From Psychromonas aquimarina ATCC BAA-1526 (GTDB taxonomy: Bacteria; Pseudomonadota; Gammaproteobacteria; Enterobacterales; Psychromonadaceae): DNA of 32,533 nt. Under the pieces are notes generated by a model. That model was not told where the DNA came from. It saw only the letters and a list, made by a program, of their open reading frames with translations, and searched no databases. Shown piece after piece: positions 17,140 to 26,111 of this stretch. How positions within the stretch are numbered: position 1 is the first letter of the stretch; the number at the start of each line of letters is the position of its first letter. Position numbers and translations under genes: made by a program. The DNA is taken from contig NZ_AUAM01000046.1 in NCBI RefSeq assembly GCF_000428725.1, positions 1 to 32,533 of the forward strand, written 5' to 3'.

Positions 17140-18054
17140 ATGGCAAATACGTTTGCATTAATTCTAGTTATCTTAACCTTTGTAACCGGTATTATCTGGG
17201 TTCTGGATAAATTTAAATGGGCTCCGGTGCGTAATAAAGCACGTCAGGAAGCACAGGATAAAGCATCCGTGGGATTAGATGAAAAAGTCTTAGCTACCAT
17301 CCACCCTGAAAACGTCATCATTGAAAATGCTCGTTCGCTGTTTCCGGTGATCGCCATTGTTTTTGTTTTACGTTCGTTTATTTATGAACCCTTTCAGATT
17401 CCGTCTGGTTCGATGATGCCGACTTTATTGGTCGGGGATTTTATTCTGGTTGAAAAGTTCTCATACGGTATAAAAGAGCCGGTATGGCAGAACAAGCTGA
17501 TTCCAGTGGGTGAGCCAGAACGTGGTGATGTTGCAGTCTTTAAATATCCGGAAGATATTCGAGTTGATTTTATTAAGCGGATAGTAGGCTTACCTGGTGA
17601 CCGGGTGGTTTATAAGGATAAAAAACTTTATCTGATCCCGGCCTGTGAAGAACAGAAATGCGGTGATTATAAAGTTTTAGATACTAATTATCTGGGAACG
17701 GCAGAGTATCCGGAAGAACAGAATACCGTGCAGGTTTATTCTGAGATTCTAGGTGAAGTTGCCCATAAGATACTGATTAACCCGGTACGCAGCGACCATA
17801 CTTCCTACTATTTCCAGCAGGAAGGTACTTATGCCTATGAGTGGGTTGTACCGCAGGGGCAGTATTTTGTAATGGGGGATAACCGTGACAATAGTAAAGA
17901 CAGCCGCTACTGGGGGTTTGTACCGGAACAAAACTTAGTAGGTAAAGCCGTTGCTACCTGGATTAGTTTCGAGTTTTATCGTGATAGTAATGGTTTCTTA
18001 CCGACTTGGGTACCAAGCGCCGTACGCTTCAATCGTATCGGCGGGATTAAATAA
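17140..18054 (+). CDS. lepB: Signal peptidase I
   Basis: Inner-membrane protease that removes signal peptides from exported proteins. The 304 residues carry an N-terminal membrane segment (4-21), a cytoplasmic loop, and a second membrane segment (about 66-83). The periplasmic catalytic domain has Ser91 in [10 protein letters not shown] and Lys146 in [11 protein letters not shown], the catalytic dyad, and box [16 protein letters not shown]. The ribosome site AAAGGA lies just before ATG 17140. It is followed by rnc after 2 bp, so lepB-rnc-era form one operon with translational coupling. Confidence 0.97.
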   Translation: MANTFALILVILTFVTGIIWVLDKFKWAPVRNKARQEAQDKASVGLDEKVLATIHPENVIIENARSLFPVIAIVFVLRSFIYEPFQIPSGSMMPTLLVGDFILVEKFSYGIKEPVWQNKLIPVGEPERGDVAVFKYPEDIRVDFIKRIVGLPGDRVVYKDKKLYLIPACEEQKCGDYKVLDTNYLGTAEYPEEQNTVQVYSEILGEVAHKILINPVRSDHTSYYFQQEGTYAYEWVVPQGQYFVMGDNRDNSKDSRYWGFVPEQNLVGKAVATWISFEFYRDSNGFLPTWVPSAVRFNRIGGIK

Positions 18055-18056
18055 TA

Positions 18057-18737
18057 ATGAAAAATAATGAATTAAAACGTTTAGAAAAACGTATCGGTTA
18101 CACATTTTCAGATTTCACTCTGCTTAAACAGGCCCTGACCCACCGCAGTGCATTAGGTGAGCATAATGAGCGTTTAGAGTTTTTAGGTGATTCAATCTTA
18201 AGTTTTGCCATTTCAACGGATCTGTATCTGCGTTTTCCTAAAGTGGATGAAGGTGATTTAAGCCGTATGCGTGCCACTTTAGTATGCGGAAAAATGCTGG
18301 CTGAAATCGGCCGGGAGTTCCAGTTAGGAGACTGCCTGATTCTTGGTCCCGGTGAGCTGAAAAGCGGTGGTTTCCGCCGAGATTCTATTATTGCCGATGG
18401 TGTTGAAGCAATTATAGGCGCCGTCTTTTTAGATTCTGATATAGACAGGGTTAAAAAGCTGATTCTAAAATGGTTCGACAGCCGTCTGCAGTCAATTCAG
18501 CCGGGGATTAGTCAGAAAGATCCGAAAACACGTCTGCAGGAGCGTTTACAGTCACGTAAACAAGCGTTACCTGTTTATGAAGTGATTGAAATTAAAGGTG
18601 AAGCGCATAATCAGCGCTTCACTATGAGCTGTTCTATCGACGGTTTAAAATCCGTGCAGGGGCAGGGTACAAGTCGTCGTAAAGCTGAACAGATAGCGGC
18701 AGAAAAAATGTTAGATGTATTAACGGGAACAAAATAA
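18057..18737 (+). CDS. rnc: Ribonuclease III
   Basis: Double-strand-specific endoribonuclease that processes rRNA and other structured RNAs. The 226-residue protein has the catalytic signature [13 protein letters not shown] (38-50, holding metal-binding acidic residues) and a C-terminal double-stranded-RNA-binding domain (about 155-225, ending [18 protein letters not shown]). It starts 2 bp after lepB, and its stop codon shares a base with the era start (TAATG), the usual arrangement for this operon. Confidence 0.98.
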   Translation: MKNNELKRLEKRIGYTFSDFTLLKQALTHRSALGEHNERLEFLGDSILSFAISTDLYLRFPKVDEGDLSRMRATLVCGKMLAEIGREFQLGDCLILGPGELKSGGFRRDSIIADGVEAIIGAVFLDSDIDRVKKLILKWFDSRLQSIQPGISQKDPKTRLQERLQSRKQALPVYEVIEIKGEAHNQRFTMSCSIDGLKSVQGQGTSRRKAEQIAAEKMLDVLTGTK

Positions 18738-19639
18738 TGACTAAAAAATGTGGTTTGGTGGCAATTGTCGGCCGCCCGAATGTTGGTAAGTCAACGCTTA
18801 TTAATGCGCTGTTAGGGCAAAAAGTAAGTATCACCTCGCGTAAAGCGCAGACAACACGTCACCGTATTTTAGGTATTGATACGGACGGTGATTACCAGAC
18901 TGTTTTTGTTGATACTCCGGGCCTGCATATCGAAGAAAAACGTGCTATTAACCGTTTGATGAACCGGGCCGCTTCAAGTTCAATCAATGATGTTGAGATG
19001 GTTGTTTTTGTTGTTGAAGGTACGCACTGGAATGAAGATGACGATATGGTGCTGAGCAAGTTTCAGTACCTGAAGTGCCCGGTAATTTTAGCAGTTAACA
19101 AAATTGATAATGTTGAAGATAAAGAGCTGCTGCTGCCGCATCTTGAAGAGTTAGGTAAGCGTTATAACTTTAAACATATTTTACCTATGTCGGCTAAGTC
19201 TGGTGATAATGTAGAGAAAATTCGCCAGTGGTCACAGGAAGTACTGCCTGAATCTGAGTTTTACTTTCCGGAAGATTACATTACCGACCGTTCATCACGT
19301 TTTATGGCTGCTGAAATTGTGCGTGAAAAACTGATGCGCTTTTTAGGTGATGAACTGCCTTATTCTGTTACCGTTGAAATAGAGCAGTTTAAACAGAAAG
19401 AAAACGGCATGCTGCATATCAATGCACTGATTCTGGTTGAACGTGACGGTCAGAAACGTATGGTTATCGGTAATAAAGGTGAAAAGCTTAAAGCTATCGG
19501 TAAACAGGCACGTTTAGATATGGAAGAGTTATTTGACTCAAAAGTATTTTTAGAGATCTGGGTAAAAGTTAAAACCGGCTGGTCTGATGATCTGCGTGCT
19601 TTGAACAGCCTTGGTTATGGTGATGATTACAGTAAGTAG
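18737..19639 (+). CDS. era: GTPase Era
   Basis: Era binds 16S rRNA near its 3' end and helps 30S subunit assembly. The G motifs are GRPNVGKS (12-19), DTPG (59-62) and NKID in LAVNKIDN. The C-terminal KH domain contains [18 protein letters not shown]. The 300-residue length is normal. Its ATG overlaps the rnc stop by one base. Downstream, recO is separated by 187 bp that contain a duplicated recO start, unlike the tight spacing seen in many relatives. Confidence 0.98.
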   Translation: MTKKCGLVAIVGRPNVGKSTLINALLGQKVSITSRKAQTTRHRILGIDTDGDYQTVFVDTPGLHIEEKRAINRLMNRAASSSINDVEMVVFVVEGTHWNEDDDMVLSKFQYLKCPVILAVNKIDNVEDKELLLPHLEELGKRYNFKHILPMSAKSGDNVEKIRQWSQEVLPESEFYFPEDYITDRSSRFMAAEIVREKLMRFLGDELPYSVTVEIEQFKQKENGMLHINALILVERDGQKRMVIGNKGEKLKAIGKQARLDMEELFDSKVFLEIWVKVKTGWSDDLRALNSLGYGDDYSK

Positions 19640-19677
19640 TCACTCTGCTGTGAATCTCTTTATGTGTAAGGCCGCTG

Positions 19678-19836
19678 ATGTCAATCGAGTGTCATAATGC
19701 ATTTATACTGCATCGCCGCCCCTATCGGGAGACGAGCCAGCTGATTGATCTTTTCTGCCGGAACATTAAGGCAATGGTAAGGCAGAATATTTTGCTATAC
19801 AGATTATTTGCGTCGCTGGATAACGTATGTCTTTAG
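19678..19836 (+). pseudogene. Truncated duplicate of the recO 5' end, open as a 52-codon frame
   Basis: The first 82 bp (19678-19759) repeat the first 82 bp of recO (19827-19908). There are five differences, all within the first 24 bp, and then 58 identical bases. The frame starts MSIECHNAFILHRRPYRETS and then runs into 24 unrelated residues, ending at TAG 19834-19836, inside recO and out of frame with it. A good ribosome site (TAAGG, six bases before ATG) precedes it, better than that of recO itself. It may be a scar of recombination, and it may also act as a leader peptide coupled to recO. Confidence 0.8.
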
Positions 19837-20528
19837 AGTGCCATAATGCGTTTATACTGCATCGCCGCCCCTATCGGGAGACGAGCCAGCTGATTGATCT
19901 TTTCTGCCAGGATGTCGGAAAAGTCAGTTTAGTTTATAAAGGCGGGCGCAGCGGTACGCGTATGCGCAAAGGCACCCCGCAGCCTTTTACACTGCTGCAG
20001 GTGGCCTATTTTGGGCGGGGCAGTTTAAAAACGGTTAAATCAATCGAGGCGCAGACACAAGTTGTACCGTTAGCTGGTGACCGTCTTTATCTGGCCATGT
20101 ATATTAATGAATTAATATACCGGCTGGTGCAGGCTGAAACTGCCTGTGACGGTTTGTTTGAGTGCTATCAGGAAACGCTTTTAGCCCTTGCCGGTGAAAC
20201 GGATCCGCAGGCCGCTTTACGTCGTTTTGAACTTACACTTCTAGATACATTAGGCTACGGTGTTAACTTTGAAGAAGATATTTACAGCGGCGAGCTGATT
20301 GAAGCCGGTTATGATTATCAGTATCAGCAGCAGGCTGGTTTTTTTGCCAAACAGGCAATTCATAACAAAGATTCCGTTTACCGGGGGGAAGAGTTACTTG
20401 CATTAGCCAGCCGGGATTTTTCCGACCCGCAGATTTTAAAAGCGGCAAAACGTTTTTGCCGGCAAGCCTTAGCCCATTTTCTGGGTGACAAACCATTACA
20501 CAGCCGTGCACTCTTTGCGGCTAAATAA
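19827..20528 (+). CDS. recO: DNA repair protein RecO
   Basis: RecO anneals single strands and helps RecR load RecA on SSB-coated DNA. The 233 residues show the N-terminal OB-fold (HNAFILHRRPYRETSQLIDLFC and VYKGGRSG) and a helical C-terminal part (FELTLLDTLGYGVNFEEDI). The start at ATG 19827 has only a weak GGA ribosome site. The gene appears intact, but the 149 bp before it carry a broken copy of its own first 27 codons, and the broken copy's stop codon overlaps this start. That could lower or couple its translation. Confidence 0.95.
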   Translation: MSLECHNAFILHRRPYRETSQLIDLFCQDVGKVSLVYKGGRSGTRMRKGTPQPFTLLQVAYFGRGSLKTVKSIEAQTQVVPLAGDRLYLAMYINELIYRLVQAETACDGLFECYQETLLALAGETDPQAALRRFELTLLDTLGYGVNFEEDIYSGELIEAGYDYQYQQQAGFFAKQAIHNKDSVYRGEELLALASRDFSDPQILKAAKRFCRQALAHFLGDKPLHSRALFAAK

Positions 20529-20554
20529 CAAAAATCACAAAGGACAGTATTTAA

Positions 20555-21292
20555 ATGAGCAAACTTCTACTTGGTGTCAATATTGACCATATCGCAACAT
20601 TACGTAATGCCCGTGGAACTTGTTACCCTGAGCCTGCTCATTTAGCCGCGGTTGCTGAATGTGCCGGTGCAGACGGTATTACTATTCATCTGCGTGAAGA
20701 CCGTCGTCATATTATCGACCGTGATGTCGCCGTGCTGGCACAGACACTGCAGACGCGTATGAATCTGGAAATGGCGGTTACTGATGAGATGGTGGATATT
20801 GCCGTTAAAACTAAACCTACATTTGTCTGTTTAGTACCGGAAAAACGTGAAGAGCTGACCACTGAAGGCGGCTTAGATGTTGCGGGTTCTTTTGCTAAAG
20901 TTGAGTCTGCTGTGAGACGCTTAAATGCTGCTGGTATTCAGGTTTCACTGTTTATTGATCCTGAAAACAGCCAGATTGATGCTGCCGTTAAAACCGGTGC
21001 TGCTTACATTGAGCTGCACACCGGCCAGTATGCAGACGCAGAGTCTGAAGAGATTCAGGAAGCTGAACTGCAACGTGTTGCTAAAGCCGCAACCTATGCA
21101 GCTCAGGCGGGCATTAAAGTGAATGCGGGTCACGGTCTTAATTATCATAATGTTAAAGCGATTGCAGCTCTGCCGGAAATTATTGAACTGAATATCGGTC
21201 ATGCCATTGTTGCACGCGCTGTTGTTGATGGTTTTGCCTCTGCGGTAAGCGAAATGAAACGCCTGATGATTGAAGGTCGTAACAGTAAATAA
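20555..21292 (+). CDS. pdxJ: Pyridoxine 5'-phosphate synthase
   Basis: PdxJ condenses 1-deoxyxylulose 5-phosphate with 3-amino-2-oxopropyl phosphate to make pyridoxine 5'-phosphate, the last ring-forming step of the DXP-dependent vitamin B6 route. The 245-residue TIM barrel begins [18 protein letters not shown] and has [24 protein letters not shown] and [12 protein letters not shown], all phosphate or substrate-site landmarks. It follows recO by 26 bp with an AAAGGA ribosome site. In many relatives acpS comes next, but here a terminator and csdA follow. Confidence 0.98.
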   Translation: MSKLLLGVNIDHIATLRNARGTCYPEPAHLAAVAECAGADGITIHLREDRRHIIDRDVAVLAQTLQTRMNLEMAVTDEMVDIAVKTKPTFVCLVPEKREELTTEGGLDVAGSFAKVESAVRRLNAAGIQVSLFIDPENSQIDAAVKTGAAYIELHTGQYADAESEEIQEAELQRVAKAATYAAQAGIKVNAGHGLNYHNVKAIAALPEIIELNIGHAIVARAVVDGFASAVSEMKRLMIEGRNSK

Positions 21293-21310
21293 TTAACAGC
21301 TGCAGCATGT

Positions 21311-21337
21311 AAGAGGGAATCGCTTTCCCTCTTTTTA
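21311..21337 (+). terminator. Rho-independent terminator after pdxJ
   Basis: AAGAGGGAA and TTTCCCTCTT form a 9-bp stem with a short loop and a T run. It ends the recO-pdxJ transcript 18 bp after the stop codon. Confidence 0.85.
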
Positions 21338-21361
21338 TTCAAACAGCAAAGCGAGCCCATT

Positions 21362-22591
21362 TTGTCTGATTCTACTTTTTCTGTTTCTCAAATCCGCACT
21401 CACTTTCCGATATTAAATCAGTTGGTGAATGAATTCCCGCTGATCTATTTAGATAATGCCGCTACGACTCAAAAACCGATCTCGGTTATTGAAGCGGTCA
21501 GCCGTTATTACCTTAATGATAATGCTAATGTACACCGCGCTAGTCACCAGTTAAGTAACCGGGCAACTTGTGCCTTTGAAGCTGCTCGTGAGAAAGTAAA
21601 AAACTTTATCAATGCTGCCGACAGCAAAGAGATTATCTGGACAAAAGGCACCACGGAAAGCATTAATTTACTGGCTAATGTGTTAGCCCCGCAGTTAACT
21701 AAGGGTGACGAGATCATCATTAGTGCATTAGAGCATCATGCTAATATTGTTCCCTGGCAGATGCTGGCTGAGCGTATCGGCATTGTTTTAAAAGTGATCC
21801 CGTTAACTGACAACTCCACTTTAGATATCGATGCTTATAAATTATTACTAAGTGATAAAACTAAACTGGTTGCCGTTGCACATATCTCTAATGCATTAGG
21901 CGTGATCAATCCGGTTAAAGAGATCATTAAACTTGCTCATCAAACCGGTGCACAAGTGCTGATTGACGGTGCTCAGGCCGTTGCGCATCAAAGGGTTGAT
22001 GTTCAGGAGCTGGATTGTGATTATTATGTTTTTTCCGGGCATAAACTGTTCGGCCCGACGGGCATCGGGGTGTTATACGGTAAACAGCATCTTTTAGAGT
22101 TGCTTCCACCGTGGCAGGGCGGCGGCGAGATGATTAAATCTGTGAGTTTTGAGCACACAACTTATAATGATTTACCTTTTAAATTTGAAGCGGGAACACC
22201 TAATATTGCCGGTGTAATTGGACTGGCCGCTGCTGTTGATTTTATTAACAGCTATGATCGTCAGGATTTTTTAAAACATGAACAGTGTTTACTGGCCTTT
22301 ACTGAGCGGGCGCTTGCGCAGATGCCTGAAATCAAGTTGTTTTGTGCAGGTGTTGAGAAGTCGGGAGCAGTCAGTTTTGCGGTAAAAGGTGAGCACCCGA
22401 CTGATATTGCTATGCTGTTAGATGCGCAGGGGATTGCGGTGCGCAGCGGTTCCCATTGTGCCATGCCTTTGATGAAGGCGCTGAACTGCAGCGGCACGGT
22501 GAGAGTGTCATTCTCCATTTATAATACAATTGCAGAAGCGCAGCGGTTTATTGAAGCATTAAAAAATGTTGTGCAGATGCTCCAGGAGTAA
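21362..22591 (+). CDS. csdA: Cysteine desulfurase, CsdA/SufS type
   Basis: PLP enzyme that takes sulfur from cysteine, leaving alanine, for Fe-S cluster or thio-cofactor assembly. The 409 residues carry IYLDNAATTQKP at the start, the EHHAN segment whose His stacks on PLP, Lys228 in FSGHKLFGPTG (Schiff base) and Cys366 in RSGSHCAMPL (persulfide). WTKGTTESIN and EAGTPNIAGVIGL resemble E. coli CsdA more than SufS. No sufE/csdE or suf operon lies next to it. The start is TTG at 21362, as alignment allows no ATG, so translation may be modest. It ends at a strong terminator shared with the convergent chitinase gene. Confidence 0.9.
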   Translation: MSDSTFSVSQIRTHFPILNQLVNEFPLIYLDNAATTQKPISVIEAVSRYYLNDNANVHRASHQLSNRATCAFEAAREKVKNFINAADSKEIIWTKGTTESINLLANVLAPQLTKGDEIIISALEHHANIVPWQMLAERIGIVLKVIPLTDNSTLDIDAYKLLLSDKTKLVAVAHISNALGVINPVKEIIKLAHQTGAQVLIDGAQAVAHQRVDVQELDCDYYVFSGHKLFGPTGIGVLYGKQHLLELLPPWQGGGEMIKSVSFEHTTYNDLPFKFEAGTPNIAGVIGLAAAVDFINSYDRQDFLKHEQCLLAFTERALAQMPEIKLFCAGVEKSGAVSFAVKGEHPTDIAMLLDAQGIAVRSGSHCAMPLMKALNCSGTVRVSFSIYNTIAEAQRFIEALKNVVQMLQE

Positions 22592-22597
22592 CGGAGC

Positions 22598-22629
22598 AAA
22601 AAAAGGGATGCAGCCGCATCCCTTTTTAA
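22598..22629. terminator. Bidirectional terminator between csdA and the chitinase gene
   Basis: GGGATGC/GCATCCC form a perfect stem with a 4-nt loop, flanked by an A run on the left and a T run on the right, so it can work on both strands for these two convergent genes. Confidence 0.9.
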
Positions 22630-22655
22630 TATCACTTGTAAGATGTAATTAAAAA

Positions 22656-25079
22656 TTATACTTTTTTCCAGACTCCCCATTCACCTGACTGCTCTGGGTT
22701 ATCACCTTTAGTCCACCAACCGGCGCGGTAAGTAACACCATTGACTGTTACCTGATCACCGCTGTTGTATACCGCTGATGCATCCCAGTTTGAATCTACT
22801 ACTTTATCTTCACAAACCCCGTTTACCAGAACTTGATCTGCAGTACACTCAGCAGGTTTGTCTTCACAAACCCCGTTTACCAGGACTTGATCTGCAGTAC
22901 ACTCAGCAGGTTTGTCTTCACAAACTCCGTTTACCAGGATTTGATCCGCAGTACATTCAGCAGGTTTTTCTTCACCTGTAAAAGTAACAGATTTAGTTGT
23001 TACAGCTCCTTCGTTATCGGTTGCTTTAACAACCAGCAGGTTGTCGCCTAAGGCAACCGTAAAGTCTGCTGTGTATGCTGAACCGTTTACTGTGGCTGCA
23101 AGGGTATTACCATTAAGGGTAACGATTACAGAGGTCAGTGTTCCGTCGCTGTCATTAGCATTACCACTGAACAGAGCTGAGCTGCCGGCAGTAAGTCTAG
23201 CGCCTGATGTCGGAGAGCTGATTGATACGCTTGGTGCTTTATTTTCAGCTGGTGTGGTCGTTGACCAGTCAGTTGTGCCTTGCGGATTACCAACAGCCTG
23301 GTTCATTGCGTTTAAGATATCGCCGTTGCCGTCGCCGTCAATTTCCCATGAGAAGATACCGCCGAGGCCTAAGCTGCGCAGATAGTCACCCTTAGCCAGT
23401 ACAGAACGCGGAGTGTCCAGAGTAAGCAGTGTGCTGCTGACATCGTCCCAGATAAATGAGGCTTTAGCTACATCATCCCAGCCGGTAATTGCATTGGAAT
23501 TTGCTTCTGAGAATTTAAGCGCGCCACGGTAATCCATAATGCCTGCTTCCCATGCCCAGGCTGCTTCGTCAACTTCTGTTCCTGTACCGGTACTGCCGGT
23601 AAACGGACTGTCTGCAGAGTTGTCCACATGCTTACCGATAGAGCCCAGCGGGTTACCGTCTTCAGCCACTACATCAGTCCAGCCGCGTGCGTACATTGCC
23701 GCGCCGACTACCAGTTTCTTCGCCGTAACGCCCTGTGCTAACAGAATCTTAGTTGCGTTATCCAGTGTGTATTCTGGTTTTCCAGCAAACTCGCCGACGC
23801 CGTTACATTTATCCGCACTGATATGGGCGCCGCAGTAAATAGCGGTCTGATGACCCGTTTCCGGTCCCCATGCCCCGTAGAAATCGTAAGACATCATGAA
23901 TATATTATCCATGTACTGAGAAGCCGCCGCGTAATCAACATCTTCCAGCTTGTCGTAACCTACGCCGATTGCAGAAGTCAGCTCGTATTTACGGCCGTAC
24001 TGTTCTTCTAATTCATCCAGCATGGCGCGCAGTTCCTGCATTAATGCCACATAAGCCGGACCGTCTTTAAGCGGATCACCTAGAGAAGCATTTGCACCGC
24101 CGCCGCCGGGGAATTCCCAGTCGATATCGATGCCGTCAAAGAATTTCCATGTCTGCAGGAACTCTTTTGCTGAAGCAACAAATGTGTCGCGGTTAGCTTT
24201 ATCGGTGAAACCGAAAAACGGATCAGAAAGTGTCCAGCCGCCGATTGACGGAACAATCTTAAGGTGCGGGTAGGCTTTTTTCAGCGCCATTAAATTACCG
24301 TAGTTACCTTTACCAATCTCAAGAGAGCCTACTGCTTTTCCGTCAAGTCTTTTCGCCGGCGTACCGTAGGTTGAGTTCAATGCCGCCCAGGAATCATGAA
24401 TAACAATTTCATAATCGTTCATATCAGAACACACTGTTTTAAGCAGCGCGTGTCCTTTCGGATTCGGATCTTTTAATGACTGATTGTCACCCGTTCCACC
24501 ACAAATCGGCACAAAGCCGTAGATAATATGAGTTAAGTTATTGGCTGGAATATCATTAACATTAAATTTCCGGCCATAAACGCCCCATTCCACAAAGTAT
24601 GTACCGACAATGTTGTCTTTCTGCTGTGCGTAGGGGGTGTTGGCCGGATCCACACTCATCGGCAGATCTGCTTGTAAATGTGACCCGTCTGTATCAGAAA
24701 TCAGCAGTTCAGTCGGCGCACTTTCAGAACAGCCGTCAGCATTACAAAGCTTAACAACCATTGATTTTAAACCGCCGCTGGTAAAAGGAATAACAGCACT
24801 GTCGCCTTGACCTGTTCCCGATACAGCAACTTCACCGTCAATCAGTACCTGCCAGGATGTTGCTTTATCACCAGACCAGACATTCCAGGCAACCGGCACT
24901 TCAACGACGTCAACACGAGTGTACATTGATTTGTAACCAACTGTTGCATCGGTATTGAGTGTGACAAAACCCAGCTTGGAATAGTCAGCCCATGCCAGAG
25001 ACGGAGCTGAAGGGGCGGCCGCATAAGAGTTACAGGCAAAGGCTGCCAGAATAGAGGCCGCTAGAATATTTCTTTTCAT
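22656..25079 (-). CDS. Secreted modular chitinase (GH18)
   Basis: An 807-residue chitin hydrolase. The order is signal peptide (MKRNILAASILAAFACNSYA), ChiA-type N-terminal fibronectin/Ig domain (about 24-130), GH18 barrel (about 155-600), a bacterial Ig/PKD-like domain (about 618-705), three tandem 18-residue repeats (about 709-762) and a CBM5/12 chitin-binding domain (about 765-807, with GDQVTVNGVTYRAGWWTKG). The catalytic motif is DGIDIDWE (315-322), with Glu322 as acid/base, and MMSYDFYGAWG is the conserved product-side segment. It resembles Serratia ChiA with extra C-terminal modules. Chitin use fits a marine host. The leader has a terminator-like hairpin at 25155-25186. Confidence 0.95.
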   Translation of the reverse strand: MKRNILAASILAAFACNSYAAAPSAPSLAWADYSKLGFVTLNTDATVGYKSMYTRVDVVEVPVAWNVWSGDKATSWQVLIDGEVAVSGTGQGDSAVIPFTSGGLKSMVVKLCNADGCSESAPTELLISDTDGSHLQADLPMSVDPANTPYAQQKDNIVGTYFVEWGVYGRKFNVNDIPANNLTHIIYGFVPICGGTGDNQSLKDPNPKGHALLKTVCSDMNDYEIVIHDSWAALNSTYGTPAKRLDGKAVGSLEIGKGNYGNLMALKKAYPHLKIVPSIGGWTLSDPFFGFTDKANRDTFVASAKEFLQTWKFFDGIDIDWEFPGGGGANASLGDPLKDGPAYVALMQELRAMLDELEEQYGRKYELTSAIGVGYDKLEDVDYAAASQYMDNIFMMSYDFYGAWGPETGHQTAIYCGAHISADKCNGVGEFAGKPEYTLDNATKILLAQGVTAKKLVVGAAMYARGWTDVVAEDGNPLGSIGKHVDNSADSPFTGSTGTGTEVDEAAWAWEAGIMDYRGALKFSEANSNAITGWDDVAKASFIWDDVSSTLLTLDTPRSVLAKGDYLRSLGLGGIFSWEIDGDGNGDILNAMNQAVGNPQGTTDWSTTTPAENKAPSVSISSPTSGARLTAGSSALFSGNANDSDGTLTSVIVTLNGNTLAATVNGSAYTADFTVALGDNLLVVKATDNEGAVTTKSVTFTGEEKPAECTADQILVNGVCEDKPAECTADQVLVNGVCEDKPAECTADQVLVNGVCEDKVVDSNWDASAVYNSGDQVTVNGVTYRAGWWTKGDNPEQSGEWGVWKKV
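22807..22968. repeat. Three tandem 54-bp in-frame repeats within the chitinase gene
   Basis: Units are 22807-22860, 22861-22914 and 22915-22968. The first two differ at one base, and the third has several changes. Each encodes 18 residues of the form KPAECTADQVLVNGVCED, with two cysteines, forming an acidic, probably disulphide-stapled linker between the Ig-like domain and the chitin-binding domain. The near identity suggests recent expansion. Confidence 0.95.
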
Positions 25080-25635
25080 ACATTCATTCCTTGATTTGTG
25101 GTGTGAATTAAGTAAAAAAGTCGAAACAAGGCCGAGAAAAAGAAAGAAAAATAGGGCTGTTCCGCACTGGAGGGGCGATAACAGCCTTAAAAATTTTGCT
25201 CTGCTTGTCCTTGGGCTTGATTCAAATCTTGTATTGCTTTGATTAATTGTTTTGGAGCATTTAAGTCTGCACTTTGAATCAGACGCAGCTGAATATATGG
25301 TCAGAAAACAACCTGCACAAGCCGGTGCAGATAAAAACTGTGATCGCCAGCTCTAATATTAAGTTCACATTTGATGTTAGTGAGATGAAGATTCAGTTAT
25401 TAATATTTGATAAATCAGCTTTTTTAGCTACTTTTTTTACGCTGGTTATCAAGTTTGTGTCATGGTGCTAATAGTTTTCCAGGTACTGTTTGCTCGGTTA
25501 TTAAGCAAACGCGAATATTTTAAGTATTTGTTTAGGCTGTTTATATACTGTTAAAACCCCTGGCGGTATTTTTGCTGATAGTTACTGGTGGTGATAATAG
25601 TTTTATTTTTTGTGTGACTTAATCTTTCGCATGCT
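25080..25635. other. Gene-free stretch between the chitinase gene and the chemoreceptor remnant
   Basis: This holds the chitinase promoter and leader. On the minus strand, GGCTGTT and AACAGCC (25155-25186) form a hairpin followed by a T-rich tract about 75 bp before the chitinase start, like a terminator or attenuator. A 65-codon plus-strand frame at 25274-25471 has no recognisable features and is probably chance or decayed sequence. Much of the stretch may be the degraded body of the chemoreceptor gene. Confidence 0.35.
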
Positions 25636-25905
25636 GTCGGTTCAGGTGTTGTGCACACAGCAGGAGAGAGCATTACCAATATTGTACAGACCATAGAAGC
25701 GGTAGAAGGTATGAGTATGCAGATTGCTGCTGTGACTGAAGAGCAGAATGCGGTTGCCGAAGAGATGAATAAAAATGTTCATGAAATTTCGACTATGTCT
25801 ACCTCTATCTTTGACGGCTCCCAGCAGATAGCCAGTCAGAGTACTAATCTGGCCCAGCTGACTGAGCGTCTGAAAGAGCTGGTGGATAACTTTAAAACAT
25901 CTTAA
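25636..25905 (+). pseudogene. Remnant of a methyl-accepting chemotaxis protein (C-terminal end only)
   Basis: About 85 residues match the C-terminal part of the MCP cytoplasmic coiled coil: AGESITNIVQTIEAV, MQIAAVTEEQNAVAEEMNKN and LAQLTERLKELVDNFK with the methylation-helix pattern EEQ. The kinase-binding hairpin tip, HAMP, membrane and sensor parts are missing. An in-frame stop at 25615 precedes the fragment and there is no proper start site, so this is a 5'-truncated gene. It keeps an intact terminator at 25919. Next to a chitinase, it may once have sensed chitin products, but that is a guess. Confidence 0.85.
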
Positions 25906-25918
25906 CCGCTCTGAACAG

Positions 25919-25960
25919 AAAAAAGCCCCTGTATATAAATTATACAGGGGCTTTTTTATT
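25919..25960. terminator. Strong bidirectional terminator
   Basis: A perfect 17-bp stem (AAAAAAGCCCCTGTATA and its complement) surrounds a 5-nt loop at 25936-25940, with T runs on both strands. It serves the chemoreceptor remnant from the left and the NSS transporter operon from the right. Confidence 0.92.
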
Positions 25961-26008
25961 CACAGGCTGCAGGCGGACCGCTTCACAGCAGCCCGTTTGC
26001 AGTTGTAA

Positions 26009-26110
26009 TTATTTGTTTTTGTTATTCATTGCTTTACGAATACAGAAGGCGGCGCCTCCCCATGTTATCCCTAAACCAAGAACCATCATAATGATTGCAC
26101 CTGTTGTCAT
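26009..26110 (-). CDS. Small subunit of a methionine/alanine-type NSS transporter
   Basis: A 33-residue membrane peptide with one hydrophobic helix (IIMMVLGLGITWGGAAFCI) and a basic C-terminus (RKAMNNKNK). It starts one base after the stop of the NSS transporter gene (TAAGATG), so it is translationally coupled to it. This matches the MetS-type small subunit found beside bacterial NSS transporters such as the methionine/alanine importer MetPS of Corynebacterium. It is short enough for automated gene callers to miss. Its probable role is to support activity or stability of the large subunit. Confidence 0.88.
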   Translation of the reverse strand: MTTGAIIMMVLGLGITWGGAAFCIRKAMNNKNK

Positions 26111-26111
26111 C

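Noticed and set aside
22778-23051. Plus-strand repeat-containing frames opposite the chitinase repeats
   Set aside because: They are antisense shadows made open by the 54-bp repeats; the chitinase frame fully explains the sequence.
25335-25375. Possible CRP site upstream of chitinase (TGTGA ... TTCACA)
   Set aside because: The half-sites are about 20 bases apart rather than six, so they do not form a CRP site.
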